The notes: generated by a model from the letters alone, not told the origin. Counted from the stretch's first letter, positions 1 to 7,510 are shown. The stretch is DNA of 17,927 bases from Synergistales bacterium (GCA_015657435.1 JADLKH010000001.1:185786-203712), one strand, 5' to 3'. Numbers and translations: made by a program.

Positions 1-708
1 GGAATCCTGGAAGGAAAACGTTACTATCTAGGCAGCGAGCGATTCATGGAGTACACCGGGATAAAACGGATTGACACCGACGGTTTGGAACAGGGTTCCT
101 CGGTCGTTTTCCTGTTCGACGAAGAGAAGGTGCTGGCGCGGTTCGACATGGTTGACGGGATTAAAGAGACGAGCCGCGAGGCAGTAAGAGACTTGAAGAC
201 ACTTGGGGTCGAAACCCTGATCCTGAGCGGGGACAATGAACAAACTGTGGAAAGGGTCGCGAGGGAAGTCGGCATAGACAAATTCAAGGGGGGCCTGATG
301 CCCGAAGAGAAATTGGACGTCCTGGAGTCCCTAGCAAAGGAAAGACGACTGACGGTGGGGATGGTCGGGGATGGCATCAATGACACCCCGGCCCTGGCCA
401 GGGCAAACATCGGGTTTGCAATGGGGCTCCTGGGCACTGAAGCCGCCTTGGAAACGGCCGATGTGGCCGTCATGGATGGCGACTTGAGGAAGGTCCCGGA
501 ATTCATCCGCCTTTCCAGGTCTACGGCCAGGATCCTCGGCCAGAATATCGCTTTGGCTCTGGGGCTGAAACTGGTCTTCCTGGGTCTTGCAGTAGCGGGC
601 CTCGCCACGATGTGGATGGCCGTGGTCGCAGATGTGGGAGTCAGTCTGCTGGTGACCTCGAACGGCTTGCGCCTGCTCCGTACGCCTAGGCCTTCTCACG
701 CATGGTGA
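1..708 (+). CDS. Zn/Cd/Pb-type P1B ATPase, C-terminal part (truncated by window edge)
   Basis: The frame is open from base 1, so the gene begins left of the window; 235 codons are visible. The fragment covers the end of the P/N domains and the last two membrane helices of a heavy-metal efflux ATPase. A LSGDNEQT motif lies at about codons 75-82 and the hinge motif GDGINDTPA at about 123-131, typical of P-type ATPases. The last helix pair contains WMAVVADVGVSLLVT, in which the Asp matches the conserved metal-binding Asp of the ZntA/CadA group. It lacks the MxxSS signature of Cu ATPases, so Zn, Cd or Pb is the likely substrate. The phosphorylated Asp and N-terminal metal sites are outside the window. 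Family assignment is firm; the exact metal is inferred. Confidence 0.9.
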   Translation, partial: GILEGKRYYLGSERFMEYTGIKRIDTDGLEQGSSVVFLFDEEKVLARFDMVDGIKETSREAVRDLKTLGVETLILSGDNEQTVERVAREVGIDKFKGGLMPEEKLDVLESLAKERRLTVGMVGDGINDTPALARANIGFAMGLLGTEAALETADVAVMDGDLRKVPEFIRLSRSTARILGQNIALALGLKLVFLGLAVAGLATMWMAVVADVGVSLLVTSNGLRLLRTPRPSHAW

Positions 709-769
709 ACGCGGGGGCACCTCTCCGAGACGCCGAAAAGAGTGCAGGTAGATGTAAAACATGGGATCG

Positions 770-840
770 ATGGTTTTGCTACTCTAAAATTGACCAGATT
801 TTGAGGGAAACGATCACGGAAAACTGACCACTCGGTATCA
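770..840. mobile_element. Possible IS21-like terminal repeat remnant
   Basis: The 427 bp between the ATPase and the DUF302 gene hold no convincing gene. Within them are two related direct repeats, AAAATTGACCAG near 786 and AAAACTGACCAC near 820, and a weaker AAATTGAGC near 943. Repeats of the TGACCA type spaced some tens of bases apart resemble IS21-family ends. No transposase is present, so this would be a relic. The assignment is from memory of the family and is weak. Confidence 0.25.
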
Positions 841-990
841 AGATCGATGAATCCCTGTTGGGTAAACCGGTTTTGACAATCAGGCGACCCCGCCGGCGAA
901 GAAGGGGTGGCGCTGCTTTCCAGATTGACTCGCTGGATCGGCCAAATTGAGCGGATCAACGATGCAAGATCACAGCTTACCGTGCAAAAG

Positions 991-1088
991 GAAGGACCTC
1001 CCCTCCGGGTGAGGCCCTTCCTCGTACCGCTCGAAGCCGGTTCGTCCGGCTTCTTCTCTCCATTGCTTCCTGCGTCCTATCGAACGAT
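991..1088 (-). terminator. Double-hairpin terminator module, copy A, downstream of the DUF302 gene
   Basis: Two hairpins follow the leftward DUF302 gene. The first, 1033-1053, pairs GAAGCCGG with CCGGCTTC around a 5-nt loop. The second, 991-1020, pairs GAAGGACCTC with GAGGCCCTTC with one mismatch and runs into a short T stretch on the minus strand. The block starts with the sequence TCCTATCGAACGA (1076-1088). All three parts recur at 5941-6037 in the same order. Confidence 0.6.
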
Positions 1089-1135
1089 CTTGCCCAGAGG
1101 CGGTTTTGCACAGGCTGATCAGGGAAAGAGCGGTC

Positions 1136-1519
1136 TTATCTCGAGCGGTCTATCGCATCGATGAGATCCTTTTCCACTTCCCCGGCGATCCCGCTCAATC
1201 TCTCGTTCCCCATGAGGGCGATCAGCCTCGAAGGCCTGGCCCCCCCGATATGAGTCACGCCACCCTTTACATAAACTGCGACCTTGCAGGGCAGGAAATA
1301 TCCCGCCTTGATGTCGATTTCCAAAACGGATTTCGCCCTTTGCGGGTTACACACTTCCATGATGATAATCTGGCCGGGGTAGTCGATTCCCTTCTCCTTC
1401 ATCTTGGCTACAATGTCCAGCTCCCACAGGACACCGAATTTCGATTCGGCCAACGACATTTTCAAATCTGCCAACGCCGCTTCAGGACTCTTGTCGCTGG
1501 TCACCGTGTAGTCAAACAT
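1136..1519 (-). CDS. DUF302 family protein
   Basis: This 127-aa protein has the hallmarks of DUF302: a short N-terminal segment, FGVLWELDIVAKMKEKG in the first third, and EVCNPQRAKSVLEIDIKAGY followed by FLPCKVAVY in the middle. No signal peptide or membrane segment is visible, so it is probably cytoplasmic. The biochemical role of DUF302 is not established; such genes are often found near metal-stress and sulfur-metabolism genes. A GGGGAG ribosome-binding site lies about 7 nt before the ATG. The gene follows the DUF305 gene by 25 nt on the same strand and probably shares its promoter. The double-hairpin terminator module follows it. Confidence 0.85.
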   Translation of the reverse strand: MFDYTVTSDKSPEAALADLKMSLAESKFGVLWELDIVAKMKEKGIDYPGQIIIMEVCNPQRAKSVLEIDIKAGYFLPCKVAVYVKGGVTHIGGARPSRLIALMGNERLSGIAGEVEKDLIDAIDRSR

Positions 1520-1544
1520 TCCTAACTCCCCCTGGGTCCCGTTT

Positions 1545-2051
1545 TCAATGTTTGGCCAACCATTGTCTGAAGAGCAGGATTTCGCCCGACTGGGACTGGA
1601 TGATATTGTCCGCGAGTTTCAGGATCCGCTCGTCTGTCCCCCTCTGCAGGACGTGGACTCCCATCATGATGGCCTGGGCATGATGGGGGATCATCAATTC
1701 CAGGAAGGCCTTGTCCGGGTTCACGGAGGCTCTGAGAAGATCCTGCATCATCTCGTCCATTTCGTCCTGCATCATGTGGTCCTGCCCGGCAAGCGACTCG
1801 GCTCCCGTATCCTTCAGCAAGGATTTCATCAGTCGAATCTCCTCTTCCTGAACCTTCAGGATCATACCCGCCCATTCCCTCACCTGTTTGTCCTTGCCTT
1901 TTTCCAGGATATACCGGCTCATCTCCACCGCTCCTTCATGGTGGGGAATCATCATGACCAGAAAGGCCTGGTCGAACTGCACGCCCTGGGGCATCATGCC
2001 CCATCCCATCATCCCCATGCCATTTCCCATACCGGGTCCCATCATGCCCAT
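1545..2051 (-). CDS. DUF305 family protein, Met/His-rich, probably exported (leader separated by a frameshift)
   Basis: The 168-aa open frame contains two DUF305 half-repeats, each marked by FDQAF or PDKAF followed by MIPHH (about residues 29-38 and 115-124). It begins with a Met/Gly-rich stretch (MGMMGPGMGNGMGMM). DUF305 proteins are typically periplasmic and linked to copper or other metal handling; the paired MIPHH motifs and Met clusters fit metal binding. No signal peptide is in this frame. A well-formed leader lies just upstream in another frame (2042-2125), and adding one G to the G run near 2056-2059 joins them into one 193-aa exported protein. The ATG at 2051 has only a weak ribosome-binding site, which supports the upstream start. 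It heads a unit with the DUF302 gene. Confidence 0.85.
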   Translation of the reverse strand: MGMMGPGMGNGMGMMGWGMMPQGVQFDQAFLVMMIPHHEGAVEMSRYILEKGKDKQVREWAGMILKVQEEEIRLMKSLLKDTGAESLAGQDHMMQDEMDEMMQDLLRASVNPDKAFLELMIPHHAQAIMMGVHVLQRGTDERILKLADNIIQSQSGEILLFRQWLAKH

Positions 2052-2125
2052 CTGTCCCCAGGAAGGAACCCAAAAGAAACCAAGAGAAGAACCGCTATTA
2101 CTAACACGAGACGATGCGTCTTCAT
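2042..2125 (-). pseudogene. Signal-peptide fragment of the DUF305 gene, out of frame
   Basis: A 27-codon open frame starts with ATG at 2125 after a strong GGAGG site and encodes MKTHRLVLVIAVLLLVSFGF, a typical signal peptide with a basic start and hydrophobic core. It stops at 2042 inside the start of the DUF305 frame. From 2125 to the DUF305 stop is 581 nt, that is 3n+2, so one added base restores a single gene. The likely site is the GGGG run at 2056-2059. Real mutation and sequencing error cannot be separated here. Confidence 0.7.
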
Positions 2126-2176
2126 TTTCTCCATCCCTCCATTTTTTGCTTTCCCGCTTCTACTGGCGCATGGTTA

Positions 2177-2205
2177 ATTGTATAGGGTTGTGCCAGAATC
2201 TACAA
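2177..2205 (-). promoter_or_regulatory. Predicted promoter for the DUF305-DUF302 unit
   Basis: On the minus strand a TTGTAG -35 box (2205-2200) and a TACAAT -10 box (2182-2177) are separated by 17 bp, about 50 bp upstream of the leader ATG at 2125. It is a reasonable sigma-70-type match. It is separate from the divergent MerR-type promoter, about 40 bp to the right. Confidence 0.45.
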
Positions 2206-2243
2206 TAAGTCTCAGCGCTCACATTTTTAACGAGCAGCAAGGC

Positions 2244-2275
2244 TTGACTCTTGTCTATAGTCCATAGTTTATAGT
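2244..2275 (+). promoter_or_regulatory. MerR-type promoter/operator upstream of merR-copA (20-bp spacer)
   Basis: TTGACT (2244-2249) and TATAGT (2270-2275) are separated by 20 bp. The over-long spacer is the hallmark of promoters activated by MerR-family regulators through DNA distortion. The spacer carries repeated CTATAG/CATAG elements around a centre at AGTCC. Almost the same block occurs at 5182-5213. Position and strand suit autoregulation of the merR-copA unit. Confidence 0.7.
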
Positions 2276-2317
2276 CCGCCATAGGGGTTATTTGGAATTC
2301 ACGGGAGGAATCGCGCC

Positions 2318-2787
2318 ATGACGGGAATGACCATAAGCAGGCTTGCCAAAAAGGCCGACGTTTCCATTGACACGATCAGGTTCTACGAAGGGAGAGGGCT
2401 CATCGCTTCCCCCCTCGAACGGATTCGAACTATCGCCTGTACCCCGAAGACGACGCGGCACGGCTGCGCTTCATCCGGCGGGCCAAGGAACTGGGATTCT
2501 CACTCCTTGAGATCAAGGACTTGATGACCCTGCAAAACGACTCCGGGACCTCAAAAGCGGACGTGAAGCGGCGGACCGAAGATAAGGTCAAGGATATCAA
2601 ACAGAAGATCAAGGACCTTACACGAATACTCGAAACGCTTGAACATCTCGTTGCCGCCTGCGACGGCCACGGGCCGGTCAGCGAATGCCCGATTCTAGAG
2701 GCACTGGCGTTCCCGGATGATAAAGAGCCCGAACATCATCACCATCACGGAATGGGAGGGACTGACCATGAAGGACATGGGACATGA
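2318..2787 (+). pseudogene. MerR-family metal-responsive regulator, apparent single-base frameshift
   Basis: The N-terminal frame gives MTISRLAKKADVSIDTIRF and YEGRGLIA, a MerR winged-helix start. It then loses sense at a run of six C near 2411-2416. Reading one frame over gives TDSNYRLYPEDDAARLRFI and KELGFSLLEIKDLM, the expected second half of the MerR DNA-binding domain, running into the dimerisation helix and the 2521-2787 frame. One added C gives a 156-aa protein. The C-terminus carries ACDGHGPVSECPI, a Cys-x8-Cys metal loop of the MerR type, and a His-rich tail ([15 protein letters not shown]). The start at 2318 has a GGGAGG site. The end overlaps copA by 20 nt, implying coupled translation. 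It likely senses Cu or a thiophilic metal and controls both 20-bp-spacer promoters. Untreated, the sequence yields only a 68-aa truncated product. Confidence 0.8.
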
Positions 2788-5134
2788 AAACCACAAACAT
2801 CACCAGCATGGGGGGAACGCGACCTACACGGACCCCGTATGTGGCATGTCGACGGACGACAAGACAGCTTTCAAGCCTTTGGACTACGAGGGGAAGACCT
2901 ATCACTTCTGCAGCCTTCACTGTCTGGAGAAATTCAAACAAAATCCGGAAGCCTATGTGAAAGGCGAGAATACTGCGAACAATGAAATCGGAGAGGAGAA
3001 GAAACCTGTAACCGAATACACCTGCCCCATGCATCCGGAAGTGGTTCGGGACGGACCAGGAAGTTGCCCCAAGTGCGGTATGGCGCTTGAACCCCGGACG
3101 GTTTCCCTGGAGCAGGAAGAACAAAACCCCGAGTACGAGGATATGCGGAAGCGGTTCATGTTCGGCCTGGTTCTGACCGTTCCACTGGTCCTCATCGCTA
3201 TGCGGGAAATGCTTCCGGGGGGACATCTCATCGAAACAATGGCATCCCCATTTGCGCTCGGCTGGATCGAACTGATCCTCGCCACGCCGGTTGTGCTTTG
3301 GGCCGGATGGCCCTTTTTCGTCAGGGGTGCGCAATCCGTCGTCAATAAGAGCCTGAACATGTTCACCCTTATCAGCCTGGGGGTTTCCGTCGCCTATATC
3401 TACAGCGTCGTGGGGATCCTATTCCCAAAGGTATTTCCCATGGGGATGCAGGGGGCCGACGGGACCGTTCATGTCTATTTTGAGGCGGCGGCTGTCATCG
3501 TCACACTGATCCTGCTGGGACAGGTTCTGGAACTGCGTGCCCGTAGCCAGACAGGAACGGCGATCAAGGCCCTGCTGGGCCTCGCACCCAAGACAGCCAG
3601 GAAGCTCAACGCCGATGGCAGCGAAATCGACATTCCCCTGGGGGAGGTTCAAAAGGGGGATCGACTTCGGATCCGCCCGGGAGAGAAGGTCCCTACCGAT
3701 GGTGTGGTGCTGGAGGGAAGCAGTTCGATCGACGAATCCATGATCACCGGTGAGCCGATTCCCGTATCCAAACAGGTGGGAGACAAAGTCACGGGGGCGA
3801 CAATCAACGGCACGGGGAGCTTGATTATGTCGGCAGAGAGGGTCGGAAGCGAGACACTTCTTTCCCAGATTGTAAAAATGGTTGCCGAGGCCCAGCGCAG
3901 CCGGGCGCCCATCCAAAAACTCGCCGACACGGTCTCGGGCTATTTCGTTCCGGTTGTCATGGCCATTGCCCTTGCGGCTTTTGGAATCTGGGTCACGGTA
4001 GGCCCCGAACCGCGATTGGCCTACGCCCTCATCGCGGCCGTCTCGGTTTTGATCATCGCCTGCCCTTGCGCCCTCGGACTCGCGACGCCTCTGTCCATCA
4101 TGGTGGCCACCGGCAAGGGAGCGACCATGGGAGTTCTTTTCAGAAATGCAGAAATGATTGAAACCCTCCGGAAGGTCGATACTCTTGTGGTGGACAAGAC
4201 GGGAACCCTGACGCTTGGGAAGCCAAGTCTAGCCACCGTGATCGCAGTTCCTGGACTTGACGAGAACGAGTTGCTCGCTTTGGCGGCGTCCCTTGAGAAG
4301 GGAAGCGAACATCCGCTTGCGTCAGCCATCGTATCCGGGGCTCTCGATCGGGGGATACCCCTCGCGGAAGCCGGGAAATTCAACTCGCATACCGGAAAAG
4401 GCGTTTCCGGAGAAATTCAGGGACGCTCCGTCATACTGGGAAACCAGAACCTGATGGATGAATACAAGGTCGACACAAGCATGCTGGATACCGAAGCGAA
4501 AAACATGAGGGAAGAAGCCCAGACGGTGATGTTTGTGGCTGTCGAAGGCAAAGCCGCGGGACTTCTCACAGTATCCGACCCGATCAAGCCAAGCACCCCG
4601 AAGGCCATTGAACAACTCCACAGGGAAGGCATGCGCATCGTCATGCTGACGGGAGACAGCCAAGTTACGGCCGAAGCGGTCGCTCGCAAACTGGGAATCG
4701 ACGAGGTGGTGGCCGGAGTATTGCCGGAAGGAAAGGCCGCAGCCGTCCTGCGTTTCCAGAAGGAGGGACATGTTGTCGCCATGGCGGGCGACGGAATCAA
4801 CGACGCGCCGGCTCTAGCCCAGGCACAGATTGGCATCGCCATGGGTACCGGCACCGACGTCGCCATGGAAAGTGCGGGCGTGACCCTGGTCAAGGGCGAC
4901 CTGACGGGTATCGTCCGGGCGCACAGGATTTCCCGGGCAACCATGCGCAACATCAAACAGAACCTTTTCTTCGCCTTTGTCTACAACGCACTCGGAGTCC
5001 CTATCGCCGCGGGAGTCCTCTACCCGGTTTTCGGAATTCTGCTCAGCCCGATGATCGCTGCTGCGGCTATGAGCGCAAGTTCCATCTCGGTCGTCGCCAA
5101 TGCCCTCCGGCTGAGGTCGCAGGAGATCAGGTGA
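2768..5134 (+). CDS. copA: Cu(I)-type P1B-1 ATPase with YHS and heavy-metal-binding domains
   Basis: This 788-aa inner-membrane pump would export Cu(I) using ATP. A His-rich N-terminus precedes a YHS domain (residues about 20-65, with DPVCGM and FCSLHC) and a heavy-metal-binding domain (YTCPMHPEV at 84 onward; C100 and C103 in CPKCGM). The core has the actuator motif TGEPIPVSK, the transmembrane CPC at 432-434, the phosphorylated Asp in DKTGTLT (D476), the HP motif SEHPLA near 513 and GDGINDAPA at 674. The last helices carry YN and MSASS, the Cu(I)-site signature. The start at ATG 2768 is preferred over 2717 because a GGGAGGG site lies just upstream. It overlaps the end of merR and probably shares its MerR-type promoter. 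An intrinsic terminator follows. YHS-type N-termini instead of ferredoxin-like CXXC domains are common in environmental CopA proteins. Confidence 0.95.
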   Translation: MKDMGHENHKHHQHGGNATYTDPVCGMSTDDKTAFKPLDYEGKTYHFCSLHCLEKFKQNPEAYVKGENTANNEIGEEKKPVTEYTCPMHPEVVRDGPGSCPKCGMALEPRTVSLEQEEQNPEYEDMRKRFMFGLVLTVPLVLIAMREMLPGGHLIETMASPFALGWIELILATPVVLWAGWPFFVRGAQSVVNKSLNMFTLISLGVSVAYIYSVVGILFPKVFPMGMQGADGTVHVYFEAAAVIVTLILLGQVLELRARSQTGTAIKALLGLAPKTARKLNADGSEIDIPLGEVQKGDRLRIRPGEKVPTDGVVLEGSSSIDESMITGEPIPVSKQVGDKVTGATINGTGSLIMSAERVGSETLLSQIVKMVAEAQRSRAPIQKLADTVSGYFVPVVMAIALAAFGIWVTVGPEPRLAYALIAAVSVLIIACPCALGLATPLSIMVATGKGATMGVLFRNAEMIETLRKVDTLVVDKTGTLTLGKPSLATVIAVPGLDENELLALAASLEKGSEHPLASAIVSGALDRGIPLAEAGKFNSHTGKGVSGEIQGRSVILGNQNLMDEYKVDTSMLDTEAKNMREEAQTVMFVAVEGKAAGLLTVSDPIKPSTPKAIEQLHREGMRIVMLTGDSQVTAEAVARKLGIDEVVAGVLPEGKAAAVLRFQKEGHVVAMAGDGINDAPALAQAQIGIAMGTGTDVAMESAGVTLVKGDLTGIVRAHRISRATMRNIKQNLFFAFVYNALGVPIAAGVLYPVFGILLSPMIAAAAMSASSISVVANALRLRSQEIR

Positions 5135-5144
5135 TCAAACTCAA

Positions 5145-5171
5145 CCCGAAAAACTCGGCGGGACTTTTTTT
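5145..5171 (+). terminator. Intrinsic terminator after copA
   Basis: Eleven bases after the copA stop, a CCCGA arm pairs with TCGG(C)GGG around an AAAAC loop. It is followed by seven T on the plus strand (5165-5171). This separates copA from the next MerR-type promoter, so the 5277 gene has its own regulated start. Confidence 0.65.
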
Positions 5172-5181
5172 GATTTGCCAC

Positions 5182-5213
5182 TTGACTCTTGACCATAGTC
5201 CAAACTTTATACT
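5182..5213 (+). promoter_or_regulatory. Second MerR-type promoter/operator (20-bp spacer)
   Basis: TTGACT (5182-5187) and TATACT (5208-5213) flank a 20-bp spacer. The block CTTGACTCTTG...CATAGTCCA...TTTATA matches the merR-copA promoter at 2244-2275 nearly base for base, but the surrounding sequence does not match. This points to the same regulator acting at both sites. Confidence 0.7.
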
Positions 5214-5276
5214 CCCCTCAAGCCCGACAGGTCATGATCAAGACAAGAAAGCCGGGCTATCTGGGAGGTGCTCGAG

Positions 5277-5888
5277 TTGAATCTTGGAAACGGGTTACTG
5301 CTGCTCCTTGTCGGAGGATGCTTTTTCCTGATGATGAAGCGAGGCGGTGGCTGCTGCGGTGGTGGCCATACAAAGTCTAATTCCTGCCACCGAGGCGGGA
5401 ATACCTCATCAGGTAAGGCGTTGTTGGGCGAACAAGGTCTCACTCCGGTAGAACACGCTTCTGCAAAGCCCGAACCGTACAAGGGGAGCTCGAACAAGGG
5501 AGCCTTAGCCTCGTTGGCCTTAGCTGCAGTCCTGGCCCTGGGAACATATTCCCCTGTGTGGGCCAACGTTGCACATCATCCCGAGCAAACCCCCACACTG
5601 CCACAGGCGGAATCGATAATCCAGCCACAGGAAACGGCGAACATCGCTGTTCCTGGCGAAGAGATCAGCAAAGAGAAATGCGGGGCTCAAGCAGCCACCG
5701 GAAAGAAGGAGATGCTGAAGCCGGTGATACAGAAAGTCGGCGAAATGAATTCTATGAGCGGGGCGAGCCCCATGATGGGGACAATGATGAACCGGAAGCA
5801 GGGTATGGAAACCATGATGGATATGTGCAAAATAACGCAGCAGGCTGAGATAAGGGCACTGCCCAAACCAAGTCACACTGAAAAATAG
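5277..5888 (+). CDS. Cys/Met-rich membrane protein of the metal regulon, unknown function
   Basis: The product is about 203 aa from a TTG at 5277, which sits well behind a GGGAGGTG site; an in-frame GTG at 5268 lies inside that site. The N-terminus has a hydrophobic segment (GLLLLLVGGCFFLMM) followed by a Cys/Gly cluster (KRGGGCCGGGH and NSCHRGG). A second hydrophobic stretch near residues 77-100 (GALASLALAAVLALGTY) ends in PVWA, resembling a signal or second anchor. The C-terminal third is Met-rich (MNSMSGASPMMGTMMNRKQG, METMMDMCK). The soft ligands suggest Cu(I) or similar metal binding at the membrane. I do not recognise a named family. Its own MerR-type promoter places it in the copA regulon. 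Confidence 0.75.
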   Translation: MNLGNGLLLLLVGGCFFLMMKRGGGCCGGGHTKSNSCHRGGNTSSGKALLGEQGLTPVEHASAKPEPYKGSSNKGALASLALAAVLALGTYSPVWANVAHHPEQTPTLPQAESIIQPQETANIAVPGEEISKEKCGAQAATGKKEMLKPVIQKVGEMNSMSGASPMMGTMMNRKQGMETMMDMCKITQQAEIRALPKPSHTEK

Positions 5889-5940
5889 CCAGGGTGATTG
5901 CTCGAGTCGGTGTTTTTTTAACCAAACAACAAACAACAAA

Positions 5941-6037
5941 AAGAGGACCTCCCCATCCAGGGAGGTCCTCTTCATCGTTCAGTTCGAAGCCGGTCGTTCC
6001 GGCTTCTCTCCTAGGCGTTCCGCGTCCTATCGAACGA
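5941..6037 (-). terminator. Double-hairpin terminator module, copy B
   Basis: A perfect 13-bp inverted repeat (5941-5953 with 5960-5972, 6-nt loop) is followed on the minus strand by a T-rich run (TTTGTTGTTTG). A second hairpin at 5986-6006 pairs GAAGCCGG with CCGGCTTC around a 5-nt loop. TCCTATCGAACGA at 6025-6037 includes the stop of the 6027-6188 gene. The long hairpin lies between converging genes and may stop transcription from both sides, with the better T tract for leftward transcription. The same set occurs at 991-1088. Confidence 0.7.
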
Positions 6038-6188
6038 CTTTGCCGTTGACGATTTCGCGAAAGCCCAGTTCCGTGCGAAGCATGACCCGTTCTACGAATA
6101 GCCCGTTGCTCTGCTCCGCCGCTTCGAAACAACCTTCGGGCGTGAACCAGAAGGGCGCTCCGCTGACGTAAACCAGTTTGTTCCCCAT
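6027..6188 (-). CDS. Small hypothetical protein (53 aa)
   Basis: This short frame starts at ATG 6188 after an AAGGA site about 8 nt upstream and ends at 6027. The product is a compact 53-aa protein beginning MGNKLVYVSGAPFWFTPEG and ending REIVNGKVVR. It has no signal peptide, membrane segment or Cys pair. I do not recognise the family. Support comes from the ribosome-binding site, sensible codon composition and the terminator directly after its stop. Its last codons are part of the repeated module; copy A preserves a related ending (GKIVR then stop) without the rest of the gene, as if an earlier copy had been lost. Confidence 0.55.
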   Translation of the reverse strand: MGNKLVYVSGAPFWFTPEGCFEAAEQSNGLFVERVMLRTELGFREIVNGKVVR

Positions 6189-6189
6189 G

Positions 6190-6863
6190 CGTTTTTTCCT
6201 TGCCTTTCCTTGCAGATTCCGAACGTGACGGCGCGCAATGCAGGATGTTTCGGTTCCATCGTGATTGTGTGGAAGGGATGCGCCGCCAAAACCTCAAAAT
6301 CCTCCCGAAGGGTGAAGGATTTGCCTTCCTCCGTTCTCACACTCCAGCCATATACTTATTCAATGCACTCAACTACATAGATTTTTACCCCCCTAGCTCA
6401 TTTCGCGGGTACACGCGCGCGACCCAACCGGCGCTGCCAGAACGGTTTGCTTTGGACTTTTCACCCCCCCTACCCCCTGTGGAGCACCTGGAAGATCGTC
6501 TGACGCTCCTCAAAAGCCTCGGAAGGCATGGGAACAGGGGCTTTAAAGGCTGTGTCAACTAACAGTATACTTTTTATCTGACCAATGGGTTTCCAAAGAT
6601 TAACCGAGACAAATGCCCGGACTTTTTGCCTCTCTCCACCCGACAGAGCACAACTCTTTGCAACAACCGGGCTTATGCCCTCTTTCTCACCACACATTTT
6701 TCTCGAATCAGCCATATCTATCTTGTGTATCATTCGACCTTATCTCGGATAACTCACTGTCCTTGCGGGTTTGTGCCCTCACGCAAAGAGCAGAAAGGGG
6801 AGAAAAATCAGCGGTTTTCTATAATATTAAAAACAATGGCACTTTTATTAACTGTTTCGCGGT
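6190..6863. other. About 670 bp without a convincing gene, at the island/element border
   Basis: Short open frames exist on both strands (for example 6470-6733 minus, 87 aa), but none has a clear ribosome-binding site or recognisable sequence. The part from about 6550 to 6860 is visibly more AT-rich than its neighbours. No tRNA cloverleaf is apparent. Because the integrase ends at 6864 and metal genes lie on the other side, an attachment site could fall here, but with one end only the core repeat cannot be identified. Confidence 0.4.
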
Positions 6864-7454
6864 TCAATAGTCTAAGTTAATATAAGCTTCATCTATTTCA
6901 TCCTGAGTGAACCCGATATAGGCCAAAGTAACGGCCGGAGACGCGTGATTGAAGATCTGCTGCAGCTTCGTGATGTCGAACCCCTTCCGATAGTTGTGAT
7001 ACCCGAAGGTTTTCCTCAGGGTATGGGTCCCTATCCGTTCCTGGATTCCCGCCTCCCGGGCGGCCCTGTTCAGGATGTGGTAGGCCTGGCAGCGCTGGAT
7101 CGCCTTTGGCCTGCCCTCCTTGTCCTTCTTCCTGGAGACGAAGAGCGGATCCTCAAGGCTTCCGGTTCCACCACGAATCAGTTGCTTCAGGGCGAACCGC
7201 GCGGTCTTGTTCAGGACGATGATCTTCGCCTTGCCCGTCTTCATCTCCCTCAAAGACAGACTTTCCCGGATGACGAGATTCTTCCCTTCCGCTTTGGCCA
7301 CGTCCTGAACTCTCAGCTTCAGCAGGTCCGAGATCCGAAGGCCCGTGTAGATCCCCAGGACAAAAAGGGTGTAGTCCCGCAGGTTTCTGCTTTTCAGCAC
7401 TTCCTTCACCCGGGTGATATCGACCCTGCTTCTCAAGGGCTGTACGAACTCCAT
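6864..7454 (-). CDS. int: Short tyrosine recombinase / phage integrase (catalytic domain)
   Basis: The 196-aa protein is close to a bare catalytic domain of the phage integrase family. The catalytic set is visible: Arg in TGLRISD (R40), a candidate Lys near 72-76, H144 and R147 in HTLRKTF, H170 in FNHASP and the nucleophile Y179 in LAYIGF. The core-binding domain of about 90-150 residues found in lambda-type integrases is missing, yet the start is well supported by GGAGGTG just before ATG 7454. Short enzymes of this kind are seen in anaerobe phages and mobile elements and may act as integrase or invertase. A terminator at 7483-7510 cuts it off from the upstream leftward operon, so its promoter must lie in the short gap at 7455-7482 or transcription must read through. 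Confidence 0.9.
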   Translation of the reverse strand: MEFVQPLRSRVDITRVKEVLKSRNLRDYTLFVLGIYTGLRISDLLKLRVQDVAKAEGKNLVIRESLSLREMKTGKAKIIVLNKTARFALKQLIRGGTGSLEDPLFVSRKKDKEGRPKAIQRCQAYHILNRAAREAGIQERIGTHTLRKTFGYHNYRKGFDITKLQQIFNHASPAVTLAYIGFTQDEIDEAYINLDY

Positions 7455-7482
7455 CGGTTCACCTCCATCTTCTCTGGTATGG

Positions 7483-7510
7483 AAAAACCCCGGACCTTGA
7501 AGGACCGGGG
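7483..7510 (-). terminator. Intrinsic terminator at the end of the early operon, before int
   Basis: A 23-nt inverted repeat, CCCCGG-A-CCTT-G-AAGG-A-CCGGGG (7488-7510), is followed on the minus strand by TTTTT (7487-7483). It lies after the stop of the 7532-8020 gene and 29 bp before the int start. This is a strong minus-strand terminator and implies separate control of int. Confidence 0.85.

Noticed and set aside
24..608. Long minus-strand open frame opposite the first ATPase gene
   Set aside because: It mirrors the ATPase coding strand, has a Ser/Arg/Pro-rich composition typical of an antisense frame and no recognisable domain.
1548..2177. 209-aa plus-strand frame over the DUF305 gene
   Set aside because: The opposite strand encodes clear DUF305 repeats; the His-rich product here is the shadow of Met codons.
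2717..2767. Upstream extension of copA to ATG 2717
   Set aside because: It lies inside the merR coding region, has no ribosome-binding site, and the ATG at 2768 has a GGGAGGG site.
6470..6733. 87-aa minus-strand frame in the border region
   Set aside because: It has no ribosome-binding site, no domain and mixed composition; kept only as a mention in the border entry.
6190..6863. A tRNA or tmRNA end as the attachment site
   Set aside because: No cloverleaf, T-loop or CCA-like end could be found next to the integrase.
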